Below are positions 18,175 to 26,766 of a stretch of DNA of 44,614 nt, one piece after another. The translations under genes were made by a program, and so were the position numbers. This stretch comes from DATATB01 sp036268995 (GTDB lineage: Bacteria; Planctomycetota; Planctomycetia; Pirellulales; PNKZ01): the NCBI GenBank assembly GCA_036268995.1, contig DATATB010000196.1, positions 1 to 44,614 of the forward strand, given 5' to 3'. Numbering within the stretch: position 1 is the first letter of the stretch; each line of letters opens with the position of its first letter. Below the pieces are notes generated by a model. That model had not been told where the DNA came from. It made no database searches and worked only from the letters and a program-made list of their open reading frames with translations.

Positions 18175-19617
18175 TCACCGTCTGACCCCACCTCCCGCCG
18201 TCGCGATCGTCGCGGTGTACCGCGCTGTCAGCCAGTCGGCGATGACGCGGGCGGCGATGCGGTGGCCGTGCTCGCTGAGTTGCTGCTGATGCCGGCGGAA
18301 GGGGGACTCGGTGGCCGCGCGAAAATGCGGCAAGAGATCGATGACCAGCGTATCGTGCTCGCTGGCGAAGGCGATCAATCGCCGCTGGGGCAGCTCCAGA
18401 TCGAGCCGGTCAGCCTCGCAGCCGATCCGGCGGCCAGCCGCCTGGCAGGTTTGCGGCGAAATTTGATAGTCGGCCGGCACGAGCACCAGCGCCAGGGCCA
18501 CGTGCTTCTGGCGGCATTGTGTGGCCAGCCGATCGAGCTGTCCGAGCAGTTCGTTCCAGCGCCGCTGGGCCGCCGTGCTCAGCGGCGTGCGGCACAAAAG
18601 CAAGCGATCGCCCATCAGCCGCAAATAGGCTTCGTAGTCCAAGGCCGTTTCGGTTGCGGCCGGCGTGGGCCGCAGCGGCGGTCGCCAAAGCTGTCGGGCC
18701 ACGCTCAAAGCTTGCCAAGAGAGCAACGAGTTGGCTGGTGCCGGCCGAATCTCGCGCCCCAACGAGATAAACGCCAGCACGAGCCGCGGGTGGTAACGCG
18801 CCACGTCCAGCCGCACTTGATGCGCGTAATGGCCTGGATGGCAGCCTGGCATGGCAAAGTTGTAAACCTCGACGCCCGGCTGCCGCCGCTCGATGTCGCG
18901 CAGGCAACTGTTCTGCCGATCGCCCGACAAGATGGTCTCGTCGCCCAAGGCCGCGATGCGAAACTGGCCGGCCGTGCCGTCGTCGGACTGGAACTCGTCG
19001 TCGCAATAGCCGTCGTGATTGACGGTCTGGCCGCGATACTGACTGCCCGGCGCGAACTTGATGCCGGCCAACACTTCGCGGGCTGCCAGCCGCCGGTCGG
19101 CGGCCCAATCGACCGAGCGCAGCACGGCTTCACCGGCCAGCAGCACGATGGCCAGGGCTACGGCGGCCTGCTCGGCGCCCCGCAGGTGCAGTCGAGCGGT
19201 CCAATGCTGCCAGGAGTCATTCGGCCGGGGAGTGACCGAAGGCACCAGGCACAGCGAATACCAAACCGCAGCCAGGGCCAGCAGCTTTTCACGGGATGGC
19301 GCGCGGCCGTCGAACTGGCAAACGATCCAGCAGGCGACTACGCCCCAGAGCAGCCGCAGGAAGAATTGCCTGCCGAATTTCGGTTTGAGTGGCGGACGGA
19401 AGGTTGTCAGCCGGCTGGCCAGCCGCAATTGCACCAGGCTGGCCGCCACGAGCACCCAGCCGGACAAGCTCGCGTCGCTCGACCCGTGGCTGTGGAATTG
19501 GTCGTAGACGACGATGGCGCCCAATGCCGCACAAAGGGCGGCCACGGTTGCCACAAGATACCAGCAGCCGGGACGCACGCCCGGTTGCGAACATCGAACG
19601 AAATCGTGCCTGGCCAC
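18175..19617 (-). CDS. Membrane protein with SGNH-hydrolase-like domain
   Basis: A 480-aa protein. The GTG at 19617 has GGAGG six bases upstream, better than the GTG at 19635. The first 150 or so residues hold about four hydrophobic segments (for example VATVAALCAALGAIVVY and AAVALAIVLLAGEAVL), followed by an outer domain with SGNH-fold features: block I reads ALGDETILSGD where GDSF is usual, so the nucleophile serine position is occupied by glutamate or shifted; a block with FISLGREIRP; and a C-terminal HQQQLSEHGHRIAARVIADWL that resembles the closing helix. The catalytic set is therefore incomplete. Membrane SGNH proteins often act in O-acetylation or deacetylation of surface polymers, but function here is not established. 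It lies 199 bp downstream of metF. Confidence 0.6.
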   Translation of the reverse strand: MARHDFVRCSQPGVRPGCWYLVATVAALCAALGAIVVYDQFHSHGSSDASLSGWVLVAASLVQLRLASRLTTFRPPLKPKFGRQFFLRLLWGVVACWIVCQFDGRAPSREKLLALAAVWYSLCLVPSVTPRPNDSWQHWTARLHLRGAEQAAVALAIVLLAGEAVLRSVDWAADRRLAAREVLAGIKFAPGSQYRGQTVNHDGYCDDEFQSDDGTAGQFRIAALGDETILSGDRQNSCLRDIERRQPGVEVYNFAMPGCHPGHYAHQVRLDVARYHPRLVLAFISLGREIRPAPANSLLSWQALSVARQLWRPPLRPTPAATETALDYEAYLRLMGDRLLLCRTPLSTAAQRRWNELLGQLDRLATQCRQKHVALALVLVPADYQISPQTCQAAGRRIGCEADRLDLELPQRRLIAFASEHDTLVIDLLPHFRAATESPFRRHQQQLSEHGHRIAARVIADWLTARYTATIATAGGGVRR

Positions 19618-19816
19618 GGTAGCCTCCGTGAGCACTGGTCGGCAGTCCCTGCCTGTCCAAGCTTCTCGTGGCGTCCGCTCGGCTGTCGCGGTGGCTAATC
19701 AGAAGATGCTATGCGAACGGTCGTCGTCGCTGAACCAATCTTCTTCGCTGGCGTTCGATTGCCGCCATCGATACGACAAGTCGGCCGGCGCGTCAAGCTC
19801 AGTTGTCGGCCAGCCG

Positions 19817-20689
19817 TCAGGCCGGGCGTGCCACGGCGCGCAGCACACGGCAGGTGGCCGGTGACTTGTTCAGCACGTAGAAGTGGATGCCCGGCACGCG
19901 GGCGTCGAGCAGTCCCTGGACTTGCCGGGTCGCGTGATCGACGCCGATTTCGAACTGCTCGTCCACCGAGTCTTCGTGCGTTTCCAGGGCCGCAACCAGG
20001 TCCGCCGGCAGACGAGCGCCGCACATGGCGGTGATGCGGCGGACTTGCGCCAGGTTCGTAATCGGCAGCACGCCCGGCACGATCGGCACGCGAATGCCGG
20101 CCCGGCGGCAGCGCTGTTCGAAGCGAAAGAAGTCGTCGTTGTCGTAGAACAATTGCGTGATGACGACGTCCGCGCCGCAATCCACCTTGAATTTCAGATG
20201 GTCGAGATCCGCCTGCGGACTTTCGGCCTCCTGGTGTACCTCGGGATAACCGGCCACGGCGATGCCGAAGTCCGAAAACTCACGCCGCACCAGCGCCACC
20301 AGCTCGTGGGCGTAGCGAAAGCCGCCGTCGACTGCCTGAAACCCCGTCTGCCCGCGCGGCGGATCGCCCCGCAAGGCCACGATGTTTTCAATGCCCTGCC
20401 GCTGAGCCTCGGCCAGATAGCCGCGCAGATCGTCGATCGTGGCGCCGACGCACGTCAGATGCGAGGCCACCGGCACGCCGAACTCCCGCCGCACGCGCGA
20501 GACGATCTCGAGCGTCTTGTCGCGGGTCGAGCCGCCAGCCCCATACGTACACGTGACATAGCCCGGCTCAAAGGCCGCCAGTTCCGGCAAATGCCGAAAC
20601 AGCTCCTCTTCGCCCGCCGGCGTCTTGGGCGGAAACAGCTCGAACGAGAGCGCAAACTTTTCGGGACCGTAAGTGGAGCGAAGCGTCAT
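19817..20689 (-). CDS. metF: 5,10-methylenetetrahydrofolate reductase
   Basis: A 290-aa FAD-dependent TIM-barrel enzyme that reduces methylene-THF to methyl-THF for methionine synthesis. The length matches bacterial MetF. Visible signatures are the N-terminal SFELFPPKT (catalytic Glu in FELFPPK), VTCTYGAGGSTRDKTL, the LRGDPP flavin-site motif, AVAGYPEVHQEAES, GADVVITQLFYDND and PGVLPITN. AGGA lies five bases before the ATG at 20689. The upstream interval consists of palindromic repeats, and no SAM- or SAH-type riboswitch could be recognised there. The following gene in the same direction codes for the SGNH membrane protein, probably unrelated in function. Confidence 0.96.
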   Translation of the reverse strand: MTLRSTYGPEKFALSFELFPPKTPAGEEELFRHLPELAAFEPGYVTCTYGAGGSTRDKTLEIVSRVRREFGVPVASHLTCVGATIDDLRGYLAEAQRQGIENIVALRGDPPRGQTGFQAVDGGFRYAHELVALVRREFSDFGIAVAGYPEVHQEAESPQADLDHLKFKVDCGADVVITQLFYDNDDFFRFEQRCRRAGIRVPIVPGVLPITNLAQVRRITAMCGARLPADLVAALETHEDSVDEQFEIGVDHATRQVQGLLDARVPGIHFYVLNKSPATCRVLRAVARPA

Positions 20690-20991
20690 GACGTCCTAAC
20701 GGCGGAACTTTTGGTCGAAGTTTTTGAATCGAATCGCTAAATCGTGAGTCCATTCCTTTTTCCGTAGCCCAGGCGTTCACGCCTGGGTCGCGAAGCCACC
20801 GCCATTTCCCGCCACGATGCGATCGGGGCTTTAGCCCCCGGAAGGGGCTTGGGAATTAAAACATTTCGCGGCGCGGGCACCCAGGCATGAATGCCTGGGC
20901 TGCGGAACAATACTCCGGAAAACACTTCCGCATCGCCCCATTTCGCGTCCTTTACTTGTAATTCAAGCCCAAGCCGGAGAAAAGCGCCATT
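20690..20991. repeat. Palindromic repeat cluster upstream of metF
   Basis: About 300 gene-free bp. Three hairpins lie at 20768-20787 (CCCAGGCGTTCACGCCTGGG), 20825-20838 (GGGGCTTTAGCCCC) and 20880-20899 (CCCAGGCATGAATGCCTGGG). The two outer ones are related and flank the middle one as an inverted pair, like a bacterial interspersed mosaic element. Confidence 0.75.
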
Positions 20992-22227
20992 TCATAGCGC
21001 CAGGGGCTCGCCGGCGATCTGCCGCTCGTGACGCGTTAGGGCGTGCATGTCGTGCAAAAGCTGAATGTCGCAGGGGCGCTGGTCCACCGTGCGCCGCGCG
21101 AACATCCGCGCCTGCGTGGCAATCATCACTTCCACCGGCGCCTCGGTCACCTGCCCAAACGACCGGGCGTAATTCACAAAGCTGGGCACATTGGTCGTGA
21201 CGAAGCCGTAGATCATGCTGCAACTGCCAATCGTTTTGCCGGTGAAAATGCCCGTGTTGATCGCCGTCTTGGCGTAGTCGCCCACGATCGAGCCGATGAA
21301 CTGCATGCTCGTGGCCACCTTCTGCCCTTGGTATTCCATGTTCACGTGGCCATACGTGTTTTTCAAATCGCTGTTGCACGTGCCGGCGCCCAGATTGACC
21401 CAGCTCCCCAGGTAGCTGTGGCCCAGAAAGCCGTGATGCTGCTTGTTGGTGTAGGGCTCGATGGTCGAGCCTTCGACCTCGCCGCCGATCTTCGTGGTAT
21501 GGCCAATGGCCACGGCGTCCTTGATGGCGGCGTGCTCGATCAGCCGCGCTCCGGCGCCCAGATGGGCCGGCCCGCTGAGATAGCAGAATGGCCCGACCGA
21601 GGCATCTTGTTCGAGCAGGATCGGGCCTTTGGTCGTATCGGTGACCGTGTACTGTCCCAGCTTCGCGCCGGGCGCCGCAAATACGCCGTCGGCAATCTCT
21701 TCGTATTGGCCGCGCCGCAGACGATGGCCCAAACTGTCGGCCAGCGTCGTCAGATGATGCCGCACCAGGTCGTGCGGATACTCGAAGGTGGTCAGCTCTT
21801 CTTCGCTGGCCGGCACGCGCAAGCCGGCCAGCGCCGCGCCGGCCTGCGCGGCCGAGAGAAGCGGTTCGGCCGGCACGTCCGCGGCGTTCACCAGCGCCAG
21901 CAGCACCGCGTGATTGTGTCGAATGATGCCGGGCTGGCCCGCTCGCAACAGCTCGGCGACGCGCCGCAAATGGGCCACCGACGGCACGAGTCGGGCATTG
22001 ACGAATAAAAGCTGGCCCGAACGCGAGCCATCGAGGCCACAGGCCAGGCCGTCGGCTTCGACGATGGCTCGCAGGTGCGGCCGCACCAAGGCCCGCAACG
22101 GCACGTCCAGCTCGGCCAGCAAATCCGCCAGCCGAAAACTGCCGCAGCTCATCCAGAAGGCCGGCTTGCCCACGCTCACCGGATACAGTTGCGTGACCCG
22201 CTCGTCCTCGAACAGCACGATTTGCAT
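20992..22227 (-). CDS. GlmU-like putative sugar nucleotidyltransferase/acetyltransferase with left-handed beta-helix
   Basis: A 411-aa protein. ATG 22227 (MQIVLFEDE) is preferred to ATG 22251 because homologues start with this strand and GGAG lies upstream. It matches the alternative GlmU-like family found in Bacteroidetes and planctomycetes: an N-terminal nucleotidyltransferase-like region without the GxGTRM signature of true GlmU, and a C-terminal hexapeptide-repeat domain (about 195-370; LGQYTVTDTTKGPILLEQDA, SVGPFCYLSGPAHLGAGARL, then KIGGEVEGSTIEPYTNKQHH). The GAGTCNSDLKNTYG stretch is typical. It may produce or modify a UDP-amino sugar, but activity cannot be asserted. It is transcribed divergently from the first DUF1559 gene. 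Confidence 0.82.
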   Translation of the reverse strand: MQIVLFEDERVTQLYPVSVGKPAFWMSCGSFRLADLLAELDVPLRALVRPHLRAIVEADGLACGLDGSRSGQLLFVNARLVPSVAHLRRVAELLRAGQPGIIRHNHAVLLALVNAADVPAEPLLSAAQAGAALAGLRVPASEEELTTFEYPHDLVRHHLTTLADSLGHRLRRGQYEEIADGVFAAPGAKLGQYTVTDTTKGPILLEQDASVGPFCYLSGPAHLGAGARLIEHAAIKDAVAIGHTTKIGGEVEGSTIEPYTNKQHHGFLGHSYLGSWVNLGAGTCNSDLKNTYGHVNMEYQGQKVATSMQFIGSIVGDYAKTAINTGIFTGKTIGSCSMIYGFVTTNVPSFVNYARSFGQVTEAPVEVMIATQARMFARRTVDQRPCDIQLLHDMHALTRHERQIAGEPLAL

Positions 22228-22354
22228 GGGGTTTTGCCGCTCCGTTGGCATGGCCGGGCCGCGGCCGCGTTCGCACGGCCCGGCCGAAAACGATAACCTT
22301 TACGTTATCACATCTAACGGATCGTACGCCAAACCCCGCGTCGGGAGAATTGCA

Positions 22355-23509
22355 ATGACACGTTCGCGGCCTCGCCGGTGCGGCCGGTCCCGGCTGATCG
22401 ACTTGTTCGTACTAATGATGATTGTGGCCGTGGCGTTGGTGATCATCCCACCCTGGCTCCAACCGCAGCGGATATACGTGCGCCAGGCGGAGTGCATGGT
22501 TAACATGCGCAACGTTGCGCAAGCCTTGAACGCGTACGAGCTGACCCAGCGGCATTACCCTGGCTATTCAAATGTGCTGAAGTTGCATGATGGCCAGATA
22601 TATTCCGATCAGGCTAGCGGGAAGCCGCGCGGCGTCAGCTACATCATTCCATTGCTGCCCTACCTGGACGAACCCGAGGTGGAAAAGGTATGGAAAGATC
22701 CGGCGGCGACTGAGGATCAGCGGCAGGGCAAGAACGTAAAGCCGAACCATCCCCGCATGTTGAACTGCCCGACCGATCCGCCCATCCGAAACGATGGTTG
22801 GTGCGCACTCAGCTACGTCGTCAACTGCGGCATGGCCGATATCTCCGGCTCGGCCGGCAGCCCGACGAAGCCCGGCATGCCGCGAGATTGGGCTGCCAAT
22901 GGGGTGTTCTTCGACCTGTTTACGGGAAACCCGCTGTTGACCGGCGGTACGGCACCGGTGCCATCGGGCAGTTCCAACGATGATTTCGGCATCTACGACA
23001 GCTCGCAGCCTGGGCTTCCGATGGTAGGCATGTCCGCTGACTACATTCGCCGATCTGACGGAACCGCCTATACCTGCCTTCTGTCTGAAAACGTCGATGC
23101 CGGCCGGTACACCGACGATATCGAATCGTTGGTTGGCATCGTGTGGAACGGCAGCGGCAAAGTTGATAGCAGCCAGCATCCGCCCACGCTCAATCCGCCG
23201 GACGAAAATATGCGGATCAACGTCAATCCCGGCGGGTCCGAGCTGCAAGACACCCAGGCCCGAGCGGCCGGGTCCGGCGGTCCCGGCTCGCCGCAATGGA
23301 CCGCCTTCGCGCGTCCGTCGGCCTTCCACAGCGGCGGTGTCAACATGGCCTTCTGCGATGGTAAAGTCCGCTTTGTCAGCGATTCGATGGACTACTACGT
23401 CTACTGCCTGCTGATGTCGAGCAACGGAGCCAAGGTGAAGATGCCGGGTTCCATCAAGGTGCTGCCGAACTTCGATCGCATGCCGATGGGATCGTGGTAC
23501 ATCGAGTAG
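22355..23509 (+). CDS. DUF1559 protein, paralogue 1, prepilin motif degenerate
   Basis: A 384-aa member of the planctomycete DUF1559 family, whose proteins usually have a type IV pilin-like N-terminus and an extracytoplasmic domain. ATG 22355 has GGGAGAA just upstream. The C-terminal signature FHSGGVNMAFCDGKVRFVSD is intact. The N-terminus is RSRLIDLFVLMMIVAVALVI: the hydrophobic helix is present but the prepilin peptidase site (GFTLVE in paralogues 2 and 3) is gone, so it may stay uncleaved as a membrane-anchored protein. Relative to its neighbours it has a short loop around residue 130 and lacks Gly/Ser insertions. It is the first of three tandem paralogues; a repeat element separates it from the second. 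Confidence 0.85.
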   Translation: MTRSRPRRCGRSRLIDLFVLMMIVAVALVIIPPWLQPQRIYVRQAECMVNMRNVAQALNAYELTQRHYPGYSNVLKLHDGQIYSDQASGKPRGVSYIIPLLPYLDEPEVEKVWKDPAATEDQRQGKNVKPNHPRMLNCPTDPPIRNDGWCALSYVVNCGMADISGSAGSPTKPGMPRDWAANGVFFDLFTGNPLLTGGTAPVPSGSSNDDFGIYDSSQPGLPMVGMSADYIRRSDGTAYTCLLSENVDAGRYTDDIESLVGIVWNGSGKVDSSQHPPTLNPPDENMRINVNPGGSELQDTQARAAGSGGPGSPQWTAFARPSAFHSGGVNMAFCDGKVRFVSDSMDYYVYCLLMSSNGAKVKMPGSIKVLPNFDRMPMGSWYIE

Positions 23510-23812
23510 GCGCCCTGGCCGCACTGCCGCCCCTCCGGGGCTTGGGGAATTCGCGTTTTCTGCCTTTTCCCAGGGCTTTCGCCCTGGGCTAACGACTTCC
23601 GCCCCTGCGGGGCTTCGGAGCCGATTTTCCGCCGGCATTCACCGTGCGATTTTCCGCCCGCGCTCCGCAGCGCTCAGTGGCGGCTGCTGCAACATTCCGT
23701 ACGGATTTTTCTGGAATCCTCCGGCGGAATTGTTACCTTCAAAGGCGCATATCAAAAAAGTCTCAAGGCAGGGCGGCACTTCTCTTCTCACGCTCTTGCA
23801 GGAGGTTTTGCC
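23510..23812. other. Intergenic region between DUF1559 genes 1 and 2
   Basis: About 300 bp containing a three-hairpin repeat at 23529-23613 and then a less GC-rich stretch (from about 23690) likely to hold the promoter of paralogue 2. No sigma-54 -24/-12 site was convincing. AGGAGG precedes the start at 23813. Confidence 0.5.
23529..23613 (+). repeat. Solo three-hairpin repeat of the RAYT-end family
   Basis: The order is: hairpin GCCCCTCCGGGGC (23529-23541), a 27-nt spacer, hairpin CCCAGGGCTTTCGCCCTGGG (23569-23588), the box CTAACGAC (23589-23596), four bases, and hairpin GCCCCTGCGGGGC (23601-23613). The same order, spacing and CTAACGAC box form both ends of the transposase element at 32179-32825, although the stem sequences differ. 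Confidence 0.85.
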
Positions 23813-24973
23813 ATGGCGCACCGCATGCGTCGCAAGGCACGTCGCGGCTTCACGCTCGTGGAGCTGCTGGTGGTGATCTCGATTATCGCCGTGCTGATGG
23901 GTTTGGCGATTCCGGCCATTCAAATGGCGCAGCGCTACGCCCGCCAGATGGAATGCGCCAACAACATGCGCAACGTCGCTTTGGCCGTACACGGCTATGA
24001 GCTGACGCATCGCGTGTATCCCGGTTACAGCAACGCGCTGTTGCTGAACAACGGCAAGACCTATAGCGATCCGCTGACCGGCAAGAAACAGGGCGTGAGC
24101 TGGGTGATTCCGATCCTGGCCAACCTGGATCAGCCGGTGCTGGATCTTGCGTGGCGAACGCCCGTTGGCGGCCAGAGCTCCGGCGGACAGGGTGCCGGTG
24201 GGCAGGGCGCTGGCGGCCAAGGGGCCCAAACGCTGGTCGCCAACCAGCGCGTCGAGCTCAAGATCCTCACCTGCCCCGCCAATCCGCCGACCGTCGCCGG
24301 CGGCACGCCGCTGTGTTATGTGGCCAATTGCGGCATGAAGGACGGCCCGGGCACGCCGGCCACCGGCAGCAACAAAGGCATGCCGCGCGACTGGCCCGAC
24401 AACGGCGTGTTCTTCGACCTGTACACGGGCAACTCGCGGATCGTCAGCTCTCAGAATGGCCAGAGCAGTTCGGCCCTGCCGCAAGTGGTCATGACCACGG
24501 CCTTCATCAGCCGGGGCCACGGTGCGAGCTTCACGGCGCTGATCTCCGAGAACGTAGACGCCGGCGAGTACATCGACAACACCGAGGCCCAGGTGGGCAT
24601 GGTTTGGGATGCCAGCGGCACGGTGGATATCAGCCAGAATCCGCCCACGCTCAAGCCGCCGGACGACAACATGCGGATCAACGTGGGCGTCGGCAATTCC
24701 GAACTGCAAGGCGGCCGCGTGCAATCCGGCGGGACCGACAGCAGCTCGGGCTCGTCGCAATCGACCGTTTTCGCCCGGCCGTCGTCGTTTCACGTGGGCG
24801 GGGTGAATATGGCGTTTTGCGACGGCAAAGTCCGCTTCGTCAGCGATTCGATCGATTACTACGTCTACTGCCTGATGATGGCCAGCAATGGCAGCCGGGT
24901 ACGAAAACCCGGCACCAACACCGTGCTGCCCAACTTCAATCGGACCTTGAACGAGTCCTGGCTGTCGCCGTGA
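23813..24973 (+). CDS. DUF1559 protein, paralogue 2, with prepilin-type signal
   Basis: A 386-aa protein with AGGAGG upstream of its ATG. The N-terminus RRGFTLVELLVVISIIAVLM is a canonical type III (prepilin) signal with G12 before the cleavage site and the conserved E17, so processing by a prepilin peptidase is expected. The DUF1559 domain follows, ending in FHVGGVNMAFCDGKVRFVSD. A glycine/glutamine-rich insertion of GGQGA units (about residues 122-137) replaces a short loop of paralogue 1. It was probably formed by tandem duplication, since long stretches are shared with both neighbours. A GC-rich hairpin at 24988-25016 follows the stop codon. Function of DUF1559 proteins is unknown; pilus-like or surface structures are the usual suggestion. 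Confidence 0.9.
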   Translation: MAHRMRRKARRGFTLVELLVVISIIAVLMGLAIPAIQMAQRYARQMECANNMRNVALAVHGYELTHRVYPGYSNALLLNNGKTYSDPLTGKKQGVSWVIPILANLDQPVLDLAWRTPVGGQSSGGQGAGGQGAGGQGAQTLVANQRVELKILTCPANPPTVAGGTPLCYVANCGMKDGPGTPATGSNKGMPRDWPDNGVFFDLYTGNSRIVSSQNGQSSSALPQVVMTTAFISRGHGASFTALISENVDAGEYIDNTEAQVGMVWDASGTVDISQNPPTLKPPDDNMRINVGVGNSELQGGRVQSGGTDSSSGSSQSTVFARPSSFHVGGVNMAFCDGKVRFVSDSIDYYVYCLMMASNGSRVRKPGTNTVLPNFNRTLNESWLSP

Positions 24974-25298
24974 AGCCGGTTGCTTTGTACCGCCGCCTGG
25001 GGGCGAGGCGGCGGTATGTACCGGCTGGTGCGACGAATTGCCGGACCTAAGTGGCTAGCCGCCACCGAATTCCGCCCGAAAATTCGTAGCGACTGCTGGC
25101 AAGGATTGATAGACTCTAGGGTGACCAATCGGTCGATTCCCCCGTGGCCTACGACACGGCCTGTGAGCTGCCGCCAGCGGCTCGATTGCGGCTTGCCGTG
25201 TCGGCGCGGAAAAGATTTTTTGTGAATCGGTTTTGATTGTTGCAACGTTGGCGTTGATCAACCAAGGGTGCCAAGGATCGAGGTAGGAGAAATGGTCT
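24974..25298. other. Intergenic region between DUF1559 genes 2 and 3
   Basis: A stable hairpin (TACCGCCGCCT / AGGCGGCGGTA, 24988-25016, loop of seven) lies 14 bp after the stop codon of paralogue 2 and may end its transcript, although no T-tract follows. The rest, up to 25298, has an AT-richer patch at about 25210-25245 and no gene that I can support. Confidence 0.5.
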
Positions 25299-26636
25299 AT
25301 GGCGGTAAATACTAGAGTCTGGGCCCGAAGATTTCGGGATCGAAGGCGGCCCGCTTCGAATCGCGGCTTTACGCTCGTCGAGCTGCTGGTGGTGATTGCG
25401 ATTATCGGCATGCTGGTCGGTCTGGCATTGCCGGTGCTGAACAATGCGCGTGCCAAGGGGCGGCAGCTCGAATGCTTGAACAACATGCGCAACATTGCGC
25501 AGGCAACGAATTCGTACGAGTTGCAAAAGCGGCAGTACCCCGGCTTCATCAACGTGCTGAAGCTCTACAACGGCCAGAACTACACCGATCGGACAACCGG
25601 GCAAAAGCACGGCGTGAGCTACATCATCCCGCTGTTGTCGTACCTGGATCAGCCGGTGCTCGAAAAGATTTGGAAGACACCGATTGGTGCACAGATCGGC
25701 AGCGGCACGACGGGATCGAGTAGCAGCGGCAGCAGCGGCGGCAGCACGAATGTGACTTCTATCGTCGAGCTCAAGCTGCTGATTTGCCCCAGCGATCCGC
25801 CCACGATGATGGGTGCCAACTTGAGCTACGCAGTGAACACCGGCATGCAAGACTCGCAAGGTTCGCCGGCCAGCAGCAGCAGCCAGGGCATGCCCAAGGA
25901 TTGGCCGGAGAATGGCGTGTTCTTCGATCTGTACAACGGCAACCCGAAGCTGGGCTCGAGCGGCGGAAGCAGTGGCGGCAGTAGCGGCGGCAGCAGCGGT
26001 GGGAGCAGCGGCGGTGGCGGCGGAAGCAGCGGCGGCAGCTCGGGCAGCAGCACGGGCGGGCAGTCGTCGGGCCTGCCGCAAATCATCATGAGCAACGATT
26101 ACATCAATCGGTCCGATGGCGTCGGCCAGACCTGCATGTTGTCCGAGAACGTCGACTCCGGTTTCTACAGCGACTACACCGAGGCGCGGCTGGGCATCGT
26201 CTGGAACGGATCGGGCACCGTGGACCTCAGCCAGGATCCACCAAGCCTCAAGCCGCCGAACGATAACATGCGGATCAACACCAATCCTGGCGGCTCGGAA
26301 CTGCAGGGTGGCCAGGTCATGCAGACCACGTCGAACAGCCAGGGTGGCGGCGGCGGCAGCAGCAGCGGAGGTGGTGGAAGCAGCGGCGGAGGAAGCAGTG
26401 GTGGCGGCAGCAGTTCGTCGCAAAGCACGGCCTTTGCTCGGCCGTCGGCCTTCCATAGCGGCGGCGTCAACATGGCCTTCTGCGATGGCAAGGTGCGGTT
26501 CGTAAGCGACTCGATGGACTACTACGTCTACGCCTTGCTCATGTCCACCAACGGTCAACGCGTGCGGCTACCCGGTTCGAACAAGGTGCTGATGAACTTC
26601 AATCGCCAGCTCGTCGAAACCTGGTACATCCAGTAG
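25299..26636 (+). CDS. DUF1559 protein, paralogue 3, with long Gly/Ser insertions
   Basis: A 445-aa protein with AGGAG about 11 bases upstream of ATG 25299. The prepilin signal NRGFTLVELLVVIAIIGMLV (G23, E28) is canonical. The DUF1559 core matches paralogues 1 and 2, but three loops carry low-complexity insertions: SGTTGSSSSGSSGGS near residue 135, a run of GGSS repeats with GGGGG near 220-255, and GGGGSSSGGGGSSGGGSS near 350-372. These are encoded by AGCGGCGGC-type triplet repeats, prone to slippage. The C-terminal FHSGGVNMAFCDGKVRFVSD is intact. Two tandem terminators follow. The insertions look like flexible linkers at surface loops; no function is established. Confidence 0.9.
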   Translation: MAVNTRVWARRFRDRRRPASNRGFTLVELLVVIAIIGMLVGLALPVLNNARAKGRQLECLNNMRNIAQATNSYELQKRQYPGFINVLKLYNGQNYTDRTTGQKHGVSYIIPLLSYLDQPVLEKIWKTPIGAQIGSGTTGSSSSGSSGGSTNVTSIVELKLLICPSDPPTMMGANLSYAVNTGMQDSQGSPASSSSQGMPKDWPENGVFFDLYNGNPKLGSSGGSSGGSSGGSSGGSSGGGGGSSGGSSGSSTGGQSSGLPQIIMSNDYINRSDGVGQTCMLSENVDSGFYSDYTEARLGIVWNGSGTVDLSQDPPSLKPPNDNMRINTNPGGSELQGGQVMQTTSNSQGGGGGSSSGGGGSSGGGSSGGGSSSSQSTAFARPSAFHSGGVNMAFCDGKVRFVSDSMDYYVYALLMSTNGQRVRLPGSNKVLMNFNRQLVETWYIQ

Positions 26637-26647
26637 TCTCGCTTCGA

Positions 26648-26675
26648 TTGCAGCAGTTTCGACTGCTGCAATTTT
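26648..26675 (+). terminator. Terminator 1 after DUF1559 paralogue 3
   Basis: A 10-bp perfect stem (TTGCAGCAGT / ACTGCTGCAA) with a TTCG tetraloop is followed by TTTT, 11 bp after the stop codon. Confidence 0.85.
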
Positions 26676-26684
26676 GGTCTCATC

Positions 26685-26725
26685 GCGTCCCGGTCGGGCG
26701 AAAGCCCGGCCGGGACGCTTTTTTT
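26685..26725 (+). terminator. Terminator 2 after DUF1559 paralogue 3
   Basis: A 15-bp stem with one mismatch (GCGTCCCGG... / ...CCGGGACGC) closed by a GAAA loop and followed by seven T residues. Together with the hairpin at 26648 it makes a tandem terminator, protecting the convergent sigma-54 activator gene from read-through. Confidence 0.93.
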
Positions 26726-26766
26726 CGCCACGATCAGGTCGCCGCCGACGGCCATGCGCCCGCCGG

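Noticed and set aside
20690..20991. SAM or SAH riboswitch upstream of metF
   Set aside because: The conserved core elements were not seen; the hairpins there are repeat palindromes, and a covariance search would be needed to say more.
25160..25245. Possible sigma-54 promoter before the third DUF1559 gene
   Set aside because: The sequences present do not match TGGCAC-N5-TTGC spacing closely enough to be claimed.
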